DNA from: CAVRRZ01 sp963723745
GTDB taxonomy: Bacteria > Actinomycetota > Actinomycetes > Mycobacteriales > Geodermatophilaceae
Direction of reading: 5' to 3'
Assembly (NCBI GenBank): GCA_963723745.1
Contig: CAVRRZ010000001.1
Location: 992,001 to 1,056,000, forward strand
DNA: 64,000 nt
The notes under the pieces are model-generated. The model was given only the letters and a program-made list of their open reading frames with translations. It did not search any database and was not told the origin of the DNA. Shown here piece after piece: positions 1-7,748 of the stretch. Within the stretch, counting starts at the first letter, position 1, and every line of letters starts with the position of its first letter. A program made the position numbers and the translations under genes.

Positions 1-2
1 CG

Positions 3-962
3 CTGGCCGACCGCTGGTCCCGCCGGGGCGTGCTCGTGGTCGGCGGTCTGCTGGAGGCGGTGGGCTTCGCCGTCTGGACGGCGGCCCCCGCGTTCTGGGC
101 CTTCCTCGTCGGCTTCGTGCTGTGGGGCGTGGCCGGCGCGCTCTGGTCGGGGGCCGCCGAGGCGCTGGTGTACGACGGGCTGGCCGCGGTGGGCGCTGCG
201 GACTCCTTCGCCCGGGTCAACGGCTCGATGACCGCCGCCGAGTTCCTCGTCCAGGTGCCCACGGTGGCCGCGGCGTCCCTGTTGTTCGCCTGGGGCGGCT
301 ACGCGGCGGTCGGGTGGGCCAGCGTCGTGGCCTGCCTGGCGGCGGCCGCGCTGGCGCTCCGCTTCCCGGAGGCGCCGCGGGCCGACGACGGCGAGCACCT
401 GCTGGCCACCTTGCGTGCGGGCGTCTCCACCGCCGTCCGGACGCCGGGGCTGCGCGTCGTCGTCCTCGCGGTCGCCCTGCTCGGGGGGCTGGACGCGGTC
501 GAGGAGTACTTCCCGGTGCTGGCCTCGGACTGGGGCTGGCCGACGACCGCGGTGCCCTTCGCCGTCCTGGCGATCTGGCTGGCCGGCGCCGCCGGTTCGT
601 GGCTCGGTGGCCGCGCCGAGCACCTGTCGTCGTCCGTGCTGCTGGCCGGCCTGGTGCTCGGCGCGGGTCTGCTCGCCGCCTCGGCGGCGTGGGCGCGTCC
701 GGCGGCGCTGGCCGCGGTCGCGGTGTTCTACGGCCTCTACCTCGCGGTGCTGGTGATCGCCGAGGCGCGGCTGCAGCACCGGATCACCGGCCCGCACCGG
801 GCGACGGTGACCTCGGTGGCGGGGCTGGGCATCGAGCTCGCCTCGCTGCCGGTGTTCGCCGCGTGGGCGATCGGCGGGCCGTTCGCGGTCGCCGTCGTCG
901 TCCTGGCCGTCGTCCCGCTGGTCGCCGCGGGTCTGCGACTGCCGGCCCGCGTCCCCGACTGA
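3..962 (+). CDS. MFS transporter, 5'-truncated by the window edge
   Basis: Major facilitator superfamily permease whose start lies upstream of the window. The first visible residues, LADRWSRRGV, are the end of the MFS loop 2-3 signature (usually GxLADRxGRR), so only the first two helices are missing. About ten hydrophobic segments follow, including VVVLAVALLGGLDAVEEYF near the middle, which fits the second half of a 12-helix drug or solute exporter. The substrate cannot be read from the sequence. It converges on larC, with 24 bp between the two stop codons. The internal ATG at position 30 is not the real start, because the frame stays open and MFS-like upstream of it. Confidence 0.85.
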   Translation: MADRWSRRGVLVVGGLLEAVGFAVWTAAPAFWAFLVGFVLWGVAGALWSGAAEALVYDGLAAVGAADSFARVNGSMTAAEFLVQVPTVAAASLLFAWGGYAAVGWASVVACLAAAALALRFPEAPRADDGEHLLATLRAGVSTAVRTPGLRVVVLAVALLGGLDAVEEYFPVLASDWGWPTTAVPFAVLAIWLAGAAGSWLGGRAEHLSSSVLLAGLVLGAGLLAASAAWARPAALAAVAVFYGLYLAVLVIAEARLQHRITGPHRATVTSVAGLGIELASLPVFAAWAIGGPFAVAVVVLAVVPLVAAGLRLPARVPD

Positions 963-986
963 CGCCGGTGCCCCGCGACGGGCGGA

Positions 987-2171
987 TCATCCCGCGGGGG
1001 TCACGGGGTAGGCCGCCTCGGCAGCGGCGGTGGCCGCGCGCAGCGCCTCCTTCACCGGGATGCCGAGCTCGCCGGCCAGCGCGGCGACGTCCTCGTACTC
1101 GACGCTCACGTTGACCACCCGGCCGTCGGCCACAGCGACCTTGACGCCCACCCGGCCGCCGAGCACCTCCACCGACGCCGACGCGCGCTCCAGCGCCACC
1201 TTGCCCACGGGCACGACCCGCAGGCCGATGGTCGAGGTGGTCGCGAACACGGCCGCCTGCACCTCCGGGACGACGTCCGGGCGGCACAGCGCCGACAGGG
1301 TGTGCGCGGCCCGCCCCTTCTTCATCAGGATCGGCGTCAGCCACGCGTCCGACGCCCCCGCCGCGAACAGCGCGTCGAGGACGCCCGGCCACAACCGTGG
1401 GTCCAGGTCGTCGACGTTGGCCTCCAGGACGACGGGGCCCGCCGTCGCGGCTCCCTCGGAGGGCGCACCCAGCACCAAGCGGACGAGGTTGGGCAGCTCC
1501 GCCGGGTCACGCCCGCCGACGCCCACGCCCACCCGTTCGACGCGCATCGTCGGCAGCGGGCCCCAGTCGGTGACCAGCGTGGCCAGCAGGGCCGCGCCCG
1601 TGGGGGTGCACATCTCGGCCGCCACCGGACCGGCGGCCACCGGCACGCCGGTCAGCAGTTCGAGCACCGCCGGGCCGGGGATCGGGACGACGCCGTGCGC
1701 ACCGCGGGCCGATCCGCTGCCGAGCGCGACCGGCGAGGCGGTCACCGCGGTCAGGCCCAGGTGCGCGAACCCCGCGACCACGCCCACCACGTCGGCCAGC
1801 GCGTCCAGCGCCCCGACCTCGTGGAAGTGCACGTCGTCCGCAGGGACGCGGTGCACCCGGCCCTCGGCCTCGGCGAGCCGCTCGAACACCTCCAGTGCGC
1901 GGTCGCGGACGGCGACCTCGAGGACCGACGACCCGAGCAGGCCGCGCACGTCGGCCCAGCTCCGGCGGACGTCGGACGGCGGGGCGTGCACGTGGACCCG
2001 CGTGCCGCCCAGGCCGTGCCGGGCGGCCGGTTCGGCGGTGAGGAGCACCCGCTCGACCGGCAGCGCGGCCACCGCCGACGACAGCACCTCGAGCGGCACG
2101 CCGGCGTCGACGAGTGCGCCCAGCAGCATGTCGCCCGACGCGCCCGCCGACAGGTCCAGCCACCCGATCAC
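987..2171 (-). CDS. larC: Nickel pincer cofactor biosynthesis protein LarC
   Basis: LarC (formerly DUF111) inserts nickel into the pyridinium-dithiocarboxylate mononucleotide, the last step in making the nickel-pincer cofactor of lactate racemase and related racemases or epimerases. The 394-residue product opens with the family signature WLDLSAGASGDMLLGAL and contains VHFHEVGALDALADVVG near residue 115, CTPTGAALLATL, and EANVDDLDP followed by LTPILMKKGRAAH in the metal-binding C-terminal half. It is a single ORF, whereas some LarCs are made by frameshifting between larC1 and larC2. The GTG start is supported by GAGGAGG six bases upstream. The gene upstream on the same strand ends in a LarB-like domain, so the two are probably linked in function. 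No larE or larA is visible in the window. Confidence 0.93.
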   Translation of the reverse strand: MIGWLDLSAGASGDMLLGALVDAGVPLEVLSSAVAALPVERVLLTAEPAARHGLGGTRVHVHAPPSDVRRSWADVRGLLGSSVLEVAVRDRALEVFERLAEAEGRVHRVPADDVHFHEVGALDALADVVGVVAGFAHLGLTAVTASPVALGSGSARGAHGVVPIPGPAVLELLTGVPVAAGPVAAEMCTPTGAALLATLVTDWGPLPTMRVERVGVGVGGRDPAELPNLVRLVLGAPSEGAATAGPVVLEANVDDLDPRLWPGVLDALFAAGASDAWLTPILMKKGRAAHTLSALCRPDVVPEVQAAVFATTSTIGLRVVPVGKVALERASASVEVLGGRVGVKVAVADGRVVNVSVEYEDVAALAGELGIPVKEALRAATAAAEAAYPVTPAG

Positions 2172-2194
2172 GCGCGCCTCCTCGCCCGCTGTGG

Positions 2195-2263
2195 CGCGTT
2201 GATCATCGTCGAATGGCTGTCCGACACGCGGGTGGGCCCAACCATTCGACGATGATCAACGCG
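2195..2263. repeat. Palindromic repeat family A, copy A1
   Basis: Two perfect 22-bp arms (2195-2216 and 2242-2263, with core GTTGATCATCGTCGAATGG) flank a 25-bp loop. The element lies between the GGDEF-LarB gene and larC, both on the minus strand. Transcribed, it would form a strong hairpin, so it may end or attenuate transcription entering larC. Four related copies occur at 7751, 16662, 33258 and 48827. Confidence 0.9.
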
Positions 2264-2272
2264 AGAAGCGGG

Positions 2273-5026
2273 TCAGGGGCGGGCCGCGCGCCTGGCCACG
2301 CGGGCGGCGAACACGCCTGCCGACCAGCCGTCGTCCAGGGCCCCGACCGCCACGCCCGGGGCCGGGGCGCCCAGCATCGCCAGCACCGACCCCAGCCCGG
2401 CCAGCCCGCCCGGGCGGCCGTCGGACACCGGCACCGCGAGCACCGGCACGTCGGTCAGCGCGCCGAGCACGGTGGCGAGCGCCGGTTCGGCGCCCGCGAC
2501 CACGACCAGGCAGTCGACGTCGGGCAGCTGCGAGGGGTCGGCCAGCAGGGTGCGCAGCCGCGAACCGGCCTCGACCCGGACGACGGTCGTCCCGGCGACC
2601 CGGGCGACGAACGCCGTCTCGGCCGCGACCGCGTCGCTGCCCACCACGCCGACCCGCCCGGCCGGCTCGGGCAGCGGGCCGACGGCGGCGGCCATCGCGG
2701 CGGCGTCCATCGTCGTGTACGCGTCGTGCTCGGCCGCGAGTGCGACCAGCGTCTCGGGCGTGGCCCGCAGGACGACGGTGGCGCGGTCGGGGTGCTCCCG
2801 GCGCGACTCGCGGACCAGGGCCAGCACCTGCTCGGTGCCGCGGCCGGTGCCCCAGACCACCTCGGGCTCCGCCGTGGGGGCCTTCGCGGTCGGCGTCGTG
2901 GGCAGCGGGATCGAGGTCGCGACGCCGGGGACGGTCGGGCCGAGCAGCGGCTCACCGGGGCGCTCGACGCCGAGCGGCGGGTCGACGAGGAGCGGGGCGA
3001 AGCCGTCGTCGACGGGGCGGGCGTCCGGCACGTCCGGAACGGTAGCGGCCGCCGGTGGCTCGACCGGGGCGGCGGGCGGGGGGCCGAAGATGCTGTCCAG
3101 CGGGCTGGCCGGCGGCGCCACCGCCCGGGTCTGGGTCACACCCGAGAGCCGGACGACGCGGTCGCGGCCGCTGCGCTTGGCGTCGTAGAGCACGCCGTCG
3201 GCGGCGGCGAACAGGGTGCGCCGGTCGTCGCCGCGGGCGGCCGACGCGATGCCCACGCTGATCGTGACCGGCGCGGGCAGCCCCAGCGAGGCCCAGTCGA
3301 AGGCCGCCATCGCCGTCCGGCAGCGCTCCAGGGCCCGCTCGGCCTGCTCGGCGGTCGTGTCGGGCAGCAGGATGACGAACTCGTCGCCGGCCCAGCGGCA
3401 CACCTCATCGGTGTCGCGGCACCCGGCCACCAGCATCTCGCCGACCCGGCGCAGCACCTCGTCGCCACCGGCGTGGCCGATCGCGTCGTTGACCTCCTTG
3501 AACCGGTCCACGTCGACGACGGCCAGGGCGGGGGCCGCGCCCGCGGTGAGCAGCCCCTCCAGCCGGGCCTCGGCGTAGCGCCGGTTGGGCAGGTGGGTCA
3601 GCGGGTCCTCATAGGCCTGGCGGCGCAGCTGCCCGGCGGCGCGCTCGGTCTCGAGCAGGCTCTTGCGGCGGCCGAACAGCTCCACCCACCGGGTACGCCG
3701 CTCGTCCACCCGGTCCAGCTCGTCGGCGAGGTAGGACTGCAGGTAGGGCAGCGCCCGGCCGGCATCGTCCAGGTCGGCGTGCAGCGTGCACAGCTCCCGC
3801 AGGGCGGCCCGCCGCATGCGGGGCAGCCCCTGCTCCGTGGCCAGGTCCAGGGCGGCGACGAGGTGCTCGTCGGCGGCCTTGCACTCGCCGTCCCGGCGCA
3901 GCCCGCGGCCCAGCGCCAGCTCCGCCGACGTCAGCAGCGAGGGGTCGGACGTCTCGCGGACGGCGTCCTGCAGCAGCTCGACCGCAGCCCGGTGCTCGCC
4001 CAGCCCGACCATGGCCCAGCCCTGCAGCACCTCGGCGGCCCGTCGTCCCGGCGCACCCGGCCGGAGCAGGTCCAGGGCCGTGGCCGCCAGCGTGCGGGCC
4101 TCGGCGAAGTGCGGGGCGGCGTCGTCGTCGGCGGCGTCGTCGAGCAGGGTCTCGCCCACCTCGGCGCACAGCTCGCCCAGCCGCGTGGCGGTCGCCGCCA
4201 CGAGCAGCCGCGGATCCCCGTCGTCCGGCCCGCGGTGGGCCGGGTCGTCGGCCGTGGCCCCCGCCCCGACGGCCCCCGCCCCGACGACTCTCGCCGTCTC
4301 GTACGCCCGGCGCAGGTAGTCCAAGGCCAGCGGCATGAGCTCGAGGTCGGCGAGCACCCCGGCCAGCGTGTCCAGGGTGTCGACCAGCAGGGCGGACGGC
4401 GCGAGCGCGGGGTCGAGCAGGCTGGCCGCCTCGACCGCCTCGTCCATCGCCGCGTCGATCCGGCGGGAGAGCAGCTCGATGCGGGCGTGCCGGGCCAGCC
4501 CGGCGGCGCGCTGCAGGTCGTCGTCCGAGGCGTCGAAGGCTGCCTTCGCCGAGCGGACCAGGGCGATCGCGAGCGCGGCGTGGGAGGCCTGCTCGCTGCG
4601 CGCGTCCTCCGGGTCGGCGCCGCCGTCGATCAGGTCGGCGACGCCGGCGTGCAGGTCCAGCGCGGGGGCGGCGGTCTCGTCGACGGGCTCGCCCACCAGG
4701 GTGAACCCGGCCTTGCGCAGCCGGCGCACGAGCAGTTCGGCGCGCAGCGTGTCGGCCCAGGCCTTGCCGAGGGCGCGGTGCGGGTCGTCGTCGGAGGGGT
4801 CGCCCGGGACGACGTAGGGCGAGGACTCCCGCTCGACACCGGCGAGCAGTTCCTCGGCGTCGTCGAGCTGCCAGTTCGCCAATGCAGCAGTCACCCGATG
4901 GTGCAGGGCTCCCGGTGGCACGACCGCACTGTGCATGTCGTCGATGCGCGTGTCGAGCAGGCGGGGGCGGCCACGCCGCTTCCTGTCCGTCGTGCCCCAC
5001 CTGCCCCAGCCGCGTCCCTCGGTCAT
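2273..5026 (-). CDS. Diguanylate cyclase with TPR-like N-terminus fused to a C-terminal LarB-like domain
   Basis: This 917-residue protein has three parts. Residues 1 to about 460 are helical and TPR-like, ending in a coiled stretch (FGRRKSLLETERAAGQLRR). A GGDEF domain covers about 465-640, with DPLTHLPNRR, AVVDVDRFKEVND, the active-site variant AGDEF at 546-550, and an allosteric I-site RDTD five residues before it, so it should make cyclic di-GMP from GTP. After a proline-rich linker, residues from about 720 to the end match LarB, the PurE-like enzyme that carboxylates nicotinate adenine dinucleotide: EVVWGTGRGTEQ, then VVVAGAEPAL, then VLAVPVSDG, then PGVAVGALDDGWSAG. The glutamate of VVAGxE is kept, but the position of the LarB active-site cysteine, 41 residues later, is proline. 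The ATG overlaps the previous gene's stop as ATGA, so the two are translationally coupled. The next gene downstream is larC. A longer in-frame upstream extension runs through the other GGDEF gene and is an artefact. Confidence 0.85.
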   Translation of the reverse strand: MTEGRGWGRWGTTDRKRRGRPRLLDTRIDDMHSAVVPPGALHHRVTAALANWQLDDAEELLAGVERESSPYVVPGDPSDDDPHRALGKAWADTLRAELLVRRLRKAGFTLVGEPVDETAAPALDLHAGVADLIDGGADPEDARSEQASHAALAIALVRSAKAAFDASDDDLQRAAGLARHARIELLSRRIDAAMDEAVEAASLLDPALAPSALLVDTLDTLAGVLADLELMPLALDYLRRAYETARVVGAGAVGAGATADDPAHRGPDDGDPRLLVAATATRLGELCAEVGETLLDDAADDDAAPHFAEARTLAATALDLLRPGAPGRRAAEVLQGWAMVGLGEHRAAVELLQDAVRETSDPSLLTSAELALGRGLRRDGECKAADEHLVAALDLATEQGLPRMRRAALRELCTLHADLDDAGRALPYLQSYLADELDRVDERRTRWVELFGRRKSLLETERAAGQLRRQAYEDPLTHLPNRRYAEARLEGLLTAGAAPALAVVDVDRFKEVNDAIGHAGGDEVLRRVGEMLVAGCRDTDEVCRWAGDEFVILLPDTTAEQAERALERCRTAMAAFDWASLGLPAPVTISVGIASAARGDDRRTLFAAADGVLYDAKRSGRDRVVRLSGVTQTRAVAPPASPLDSIFGPPPAAPVEPPAAATVPDVPDARPVDDGFAPLLVDPPLGVERPGEPLLGPTVPGVATSIPLPTTPTAKAPTAEPEVVWGTGRGTEQVLALVRESRREHPDRATVVLRATPETLVALAAEHDAYTTMDAAAMAAAVGPLPEPAGRVGVVGSDAVAAETAFVARVAGTTVVRVEAGSRLRTLLADPSQLPDVDCLVVVAGAEPALATVLGALTDVPVLAVPVSDGRPGGLAGLGSVLAMLGAPAPGVAVGALDDGWSAGVFAARVARRAARP

Positions 5027-6693
5027 GCCGGTTCCGTCCCGGGCGGTCCCCCGGGAGCACCCGGTGCCCGCACCCGGTTGCGGCCGCTGCGCTTGGCGGA
5101 GAACAGATGGAGGTCGGCGGTGTCGAACAGCGCCCGCCATCCACCGGGCCGCTCCTCGTCGGTCGCCGGGGCGCCGGCGACGCCGATGCTGACGGTGACC
5201 GGCTCCGGCATCTGCAGGTCGCGCCAGTCGGCGCCGGCCACCGCTGCGCGCAGCCGCTCCATCACGACGACCGCCTGCTCCTCGGTGGCGGTCGGCAGGA
5301 CGACCAGGAACTCGTCGCCGGCCCAGCGGTACACCTCGTCGCCGGTGCGGCAGTGCTCGCGCAGCAGGTCGGCCACCCGGCGCAGCACGGCGTCGCCGTG
5401 GCTGTGCGAGGTGTCGTCGTTGACCTCCTTGAACCGGTCGACGTCGACGACCGCCAGCGCCAGCGGCTCCTCGCCCAGCTTCAGGGCACCCAGCCGGCGC
5501 TCGGCGCTGCGTCGATTGCCGAGGCCGGTCAACGGGTCCTCCAGGGCGTGCCGGCGCAGCATCGCGGCCTGCCGCTCGGCCTCGCGCAGCCGGCTGCGGC
5601 GCACGAACATCTCGGCCCACAGCTCGCGCCCGCGGGCGTGCGCCCGGCCGGTGTCGGCGCGGTAGGCCTCGAGCCAGTGCAGTGCCTCGGCCGGGCGGCC
5701 CATGTCGGCGGTCAGCCGGCCCAGCTCCAGCAGGCACTGCCGGTAACGACGGCGGTCGCCGACGGACACGAACGCGCCCGCGGCGTCGACCAGCAGCTGC
5801 ACGCCCTCCTCGGCGTGCGTGCCCGTGTCGCGTGCGCTCAGCCGGGCGAGCAGCCGGCCCAGCACCAGGTCGGTGAAGCCGCGCAGCCAGACGTCGGCCT
5901 CCTCGTGCACCCGCCGGTGCACGCGGCGCAGCGGGCCGAGGGCGTCGTCCAGGTCGCCGGCGCAGGCCAGCGCCCACGACTGGACGACGTCGAGCAGGTC
6001 CTGCGTGCGGGGCTCGGCCTCGTGACCCAGGGCCCGGGCGTCCTCGGCGTACCGGACGGCGGTGCCGGCCAGGGCCTGCGCGCGCTCGGTCTGCCCGCGG
6101 CGGTGCAGCGTCTGGGCCAGCTCGGCGTGCTGGTGCGCCGAGAGCAGCAGCATCCGCCACTGGTCGGCCAGCGGGAGCAGTTGCGCCGCGACCGCGGAGC
6201 CGCGGACGGCGTGGTCGACGGCGAGCTCCTCGAGGTCCAGGCCCGAGAGCGTCAGGGACAGCCACCGGTGCGCCTGGTGCAGCGAACGGGTGGGGATCGG
6301 GGTGGCGTGGGTGGGCGGGGCCGAATCGGTCAGCAGGCTGGCGTCGACGGCGAGCAGCATCGCGGAGTCGACGTGGTCGGCCGTGACCTCGACGTGCGCC
6401 AGATAGGCCATGGCCAGCGCGGTCTCGGCGGTGGGCGGGCACTTGTCCAGCGCCTCGCGCGCGGCCGCCACCTCGGCGGAGGCCGCCTCGACGTCCCCGT
6501 CGTGCATCGCCCGTCGCGCCGACAACGCGTGCCGCCAGGCCACCCAGCACGGGTCGTCGTTCTCGGCCAGCGCCTCGTCGGCCTCGTCCAGCAGCCGGAG
6601 GAGGGCGGCGGCGTCCTCCCGCTCGCTCACCGCGAGCAGGCGCCACAGCGCAGCCTCGAGGTCGCCTTCGGCGACGGCTGGGCCGCGACTCAC
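5023..6693 (-). CDS. Diguanylate cyclase with TPR-like N-terminal domain
   Basis: This is a cytosolic protein of about 556 residues and a paralogue of the next gene. Residues 1 to about 380 are alpha-helical with repeated Ala/Leu-rich pairs, suggesting TPR-type sensing or partner binding. The C-terminal GGDEF domain shows DPLTGLGNRR, AVVDVDRFKEVND, the active-site variant AGDEF at 458-462 and an RTGD inhibitory site five residues before it, so it is predicted to be an active, product-inhibited cyclase. I chose the GTG at 6693 because GGAGGA lies four bases upstream. Longer frames extend into the pheA promoter. Its stop overlaps the ATG of the GGDEF-LarB gene. There are no membrane segments. 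Confidence 0.85.
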   Translation of the reverse strand: MSRGPAVAEGDLEAALWRLLAVSEREDAAALLRLLDEADEALAENDDPCWVAWRHALSARRAMHDGDVEAASAEVAAAREALDKCPPTAETALAMAYLAHVEVTADHVDSAMLLAVDASLLTDSAPPTHATPIPTRSLHQAHRWLSLTLSGLDLEELAVDHAVRGSAVAAQLLPLADQWRMLLLSAHQHAELAQTLHRRGQTERAQALAGTAVRYAEDARALGHEAEPRTQDLLDVVQSWALACAGDLDDALGPLRRVHRRVHEEADVWLRGFTDLVLGRLLARLSARDTGTHAEEGVQLLVDAAGAFVSVGDRRRYRQCLLELGRLTADMGRPAEALHWLEAYRADTGRAHARGRELWAEMFVRRSRLREAERQAAMLRRHALEDPLTGLGNRRSAERRLGALKLGEEPLALAVVDVDRFKEVNDDTSHSHGDAVLRRVADLLREHCRTGDEVYRWAGDEFLVVLPTATEEQAVVVMERLRAAVAGADWRDLQMPEPVTVSIGVAGAPATDEERPGGWRALFDTADLHLFSAKRSGRNRVRAPGAPGGPPGTEPA

Positions 6694-6794
6694 GAGATCC
6701 TCCAGACGAGTACGGGTCCCGACAGGGCCGGCCGGCCCTGTCGACAGCGAGGCAGCTTCCCCCGGGTCGACCACGCAATCCGACCCGCCCGCAC

Positions 6795-6800
6795 TACCCT
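6795..6800 (+). promoter_or_regulatory. -10 box of a leaderless pheA promoter
   Basis: TACCCT lies exactly six bases before the GTG start of pheA, with no Shine-Dalgarno sequence. This is the arrangement of actinobacterial leaderless transcripts. It favours the GTG over the ATG nine bases further in. Confidence 0.55.
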
Positions 6801-6806
6801 CGCCGG

Positions 6807-7748
6807 GTGTCCGGAATGCCAAGCAGCACGCCACCGACGCGGTTCGCCTATCTGGGGCCCGAGGGTACCTTCGCCGAAGCGGCCCTCAGCAGTGTCGCTG
6901 CCTCCTCGGAGGGAGCCCGATACCCCCAGCCGAGTGTCGCCGCAGCGCTGACCGCCGTCCGGTCGGGTGACGCCGACGCCGCGCTGGTCCCGATGGAGAA
7001 CTCCGTCGAGGGCTCGGTTCCGGCCACGATGGACGGCCTGGCCGACGGCGACCCGTTGGTGATCATCCGCGAGGTGTTCCTCGAGGTGGCCATGACGCTG
7101 GCCGTCCGGCCGGGCACGTCGCTGTCCGACGTCCGGACGGTGGTCTCCCACCCGCACGCCCTGGCGCAGTCGGCCGGGTGGCTGGCCGCCCGGGGTCTTT
7201 CGACCATGCCGCTGCCCTCGACGGCGACGGCCGCGCGCGCCGTCGCCGACGGCGAGTACGACGCCGCCGTCTGCGCGCCGCTGGCGGCGCAGCGCTACGG
7301 CCTGGAGCGGCTGGTGGACGACGTGGCCGACCACGCCGGCGCCGTCACCCGCTTCGTCCTGGTCGCGCCGCCGGGTGCGCTGCCGGCGCCCACCGGCAAC
7401 GACAAGACGTCGCTGGTGGTCGTGGTCGGCGACCGCACCGGCGCGCTGCTGTCGCTGCTGAGCGAGTTCGCCGTCCGCGGCATCTCGCTGACTCGCATCG
7501 AGTCGCGGCCGCGCCGCGAGCGGCTGGGCGTCTACTCCTTCTCCCTCGACTGCGAGGGGCACATCGCCGACCGGCGGGTGGGGGAGGCGCTGGCCGCGCT
7601 GCACCGGGTCTGCGAGGACGTGCGGTTCCTCGGCTCGTACGCCCGGGCCGACGGGCGGGACAACAAGCAGGTGCCCGCCGACGCGGGCGACGCCGCGTTC
7701 GCCGAGGCACAGGCCTGGCTGCAGCGGCTGCGCAGCGGCTCAGCGTGA
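6807..7748 (+). CDS. pheA: Prephenate dehydratase
   Basis: Converts prephenate to phenylpyruvate in phenylalanine synthesis. The 313-residue product has the usual monofunctional layout: a periplasmic-binding-protein-like catalytic domain (FAYLGPEGTF at the start, VPMENSVEGSV, and the catalytic VTRF with T181) followed by an ACT domain that senses phenylalanine (ISLTRIESRP, with ESRP at 232-235). No chorismate mutase domain is fused. Translation probably starts at the leaderless GTG. The gene diverges from the GGDEF pair and converges on the MMPL exporter gene; the two coding sequences overlap by nine bases at their stops. Confidence 0.95.
   Translation: MSGMPSSTPPTRFAYLGPEGTFAEAALSSVAASSEGARYPQPSVAAALTAVRSGDADAALVPMENSVEGSVPATMDGLADGDPLVIIREVFLEVAMTLAVRPGTSLSDVRTVVSHPHALAQSAGWLAARGLSTMPLPSTATAARAVADGEYDAAVCAPLAAQRYGLERLVDDVADHAGAVTRFVLVAPPGALPAPTGNDKTSLVVVVGDRTGALLSLLSEFAVRGISLTRIESRPRRERLGVYSFSLDCEGHIADRRVGEALAALHRVCEDVRFLGSYARADGRDNKQVPADAGDAAFAEAQAWLQRLRSGSA

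Noticed and set aside
987..2171. Programmed frameshift in larC
   Set aside because: Some larC genes are split, but this one is a single uninterrupted frame with all expected motifs.
2114..5665. A 1183-residue plus-strand frame and other long frames of Arg/Gly/Gln-rich sequence
   Set aside because: These are GC-driven shadow frames opposite real genes. They have no domain motifs and no ribosome-binding sites.
2273..6778. A single 1501-residue minus-strand frame covering both GGDEF genes
   Set aside because: Its first half is antisense-like, Arg/Pro-rich sequence in another frame of the upstream GGDEF gene. The real gene starts at the ATG at 5026 with an ATGA overlap.
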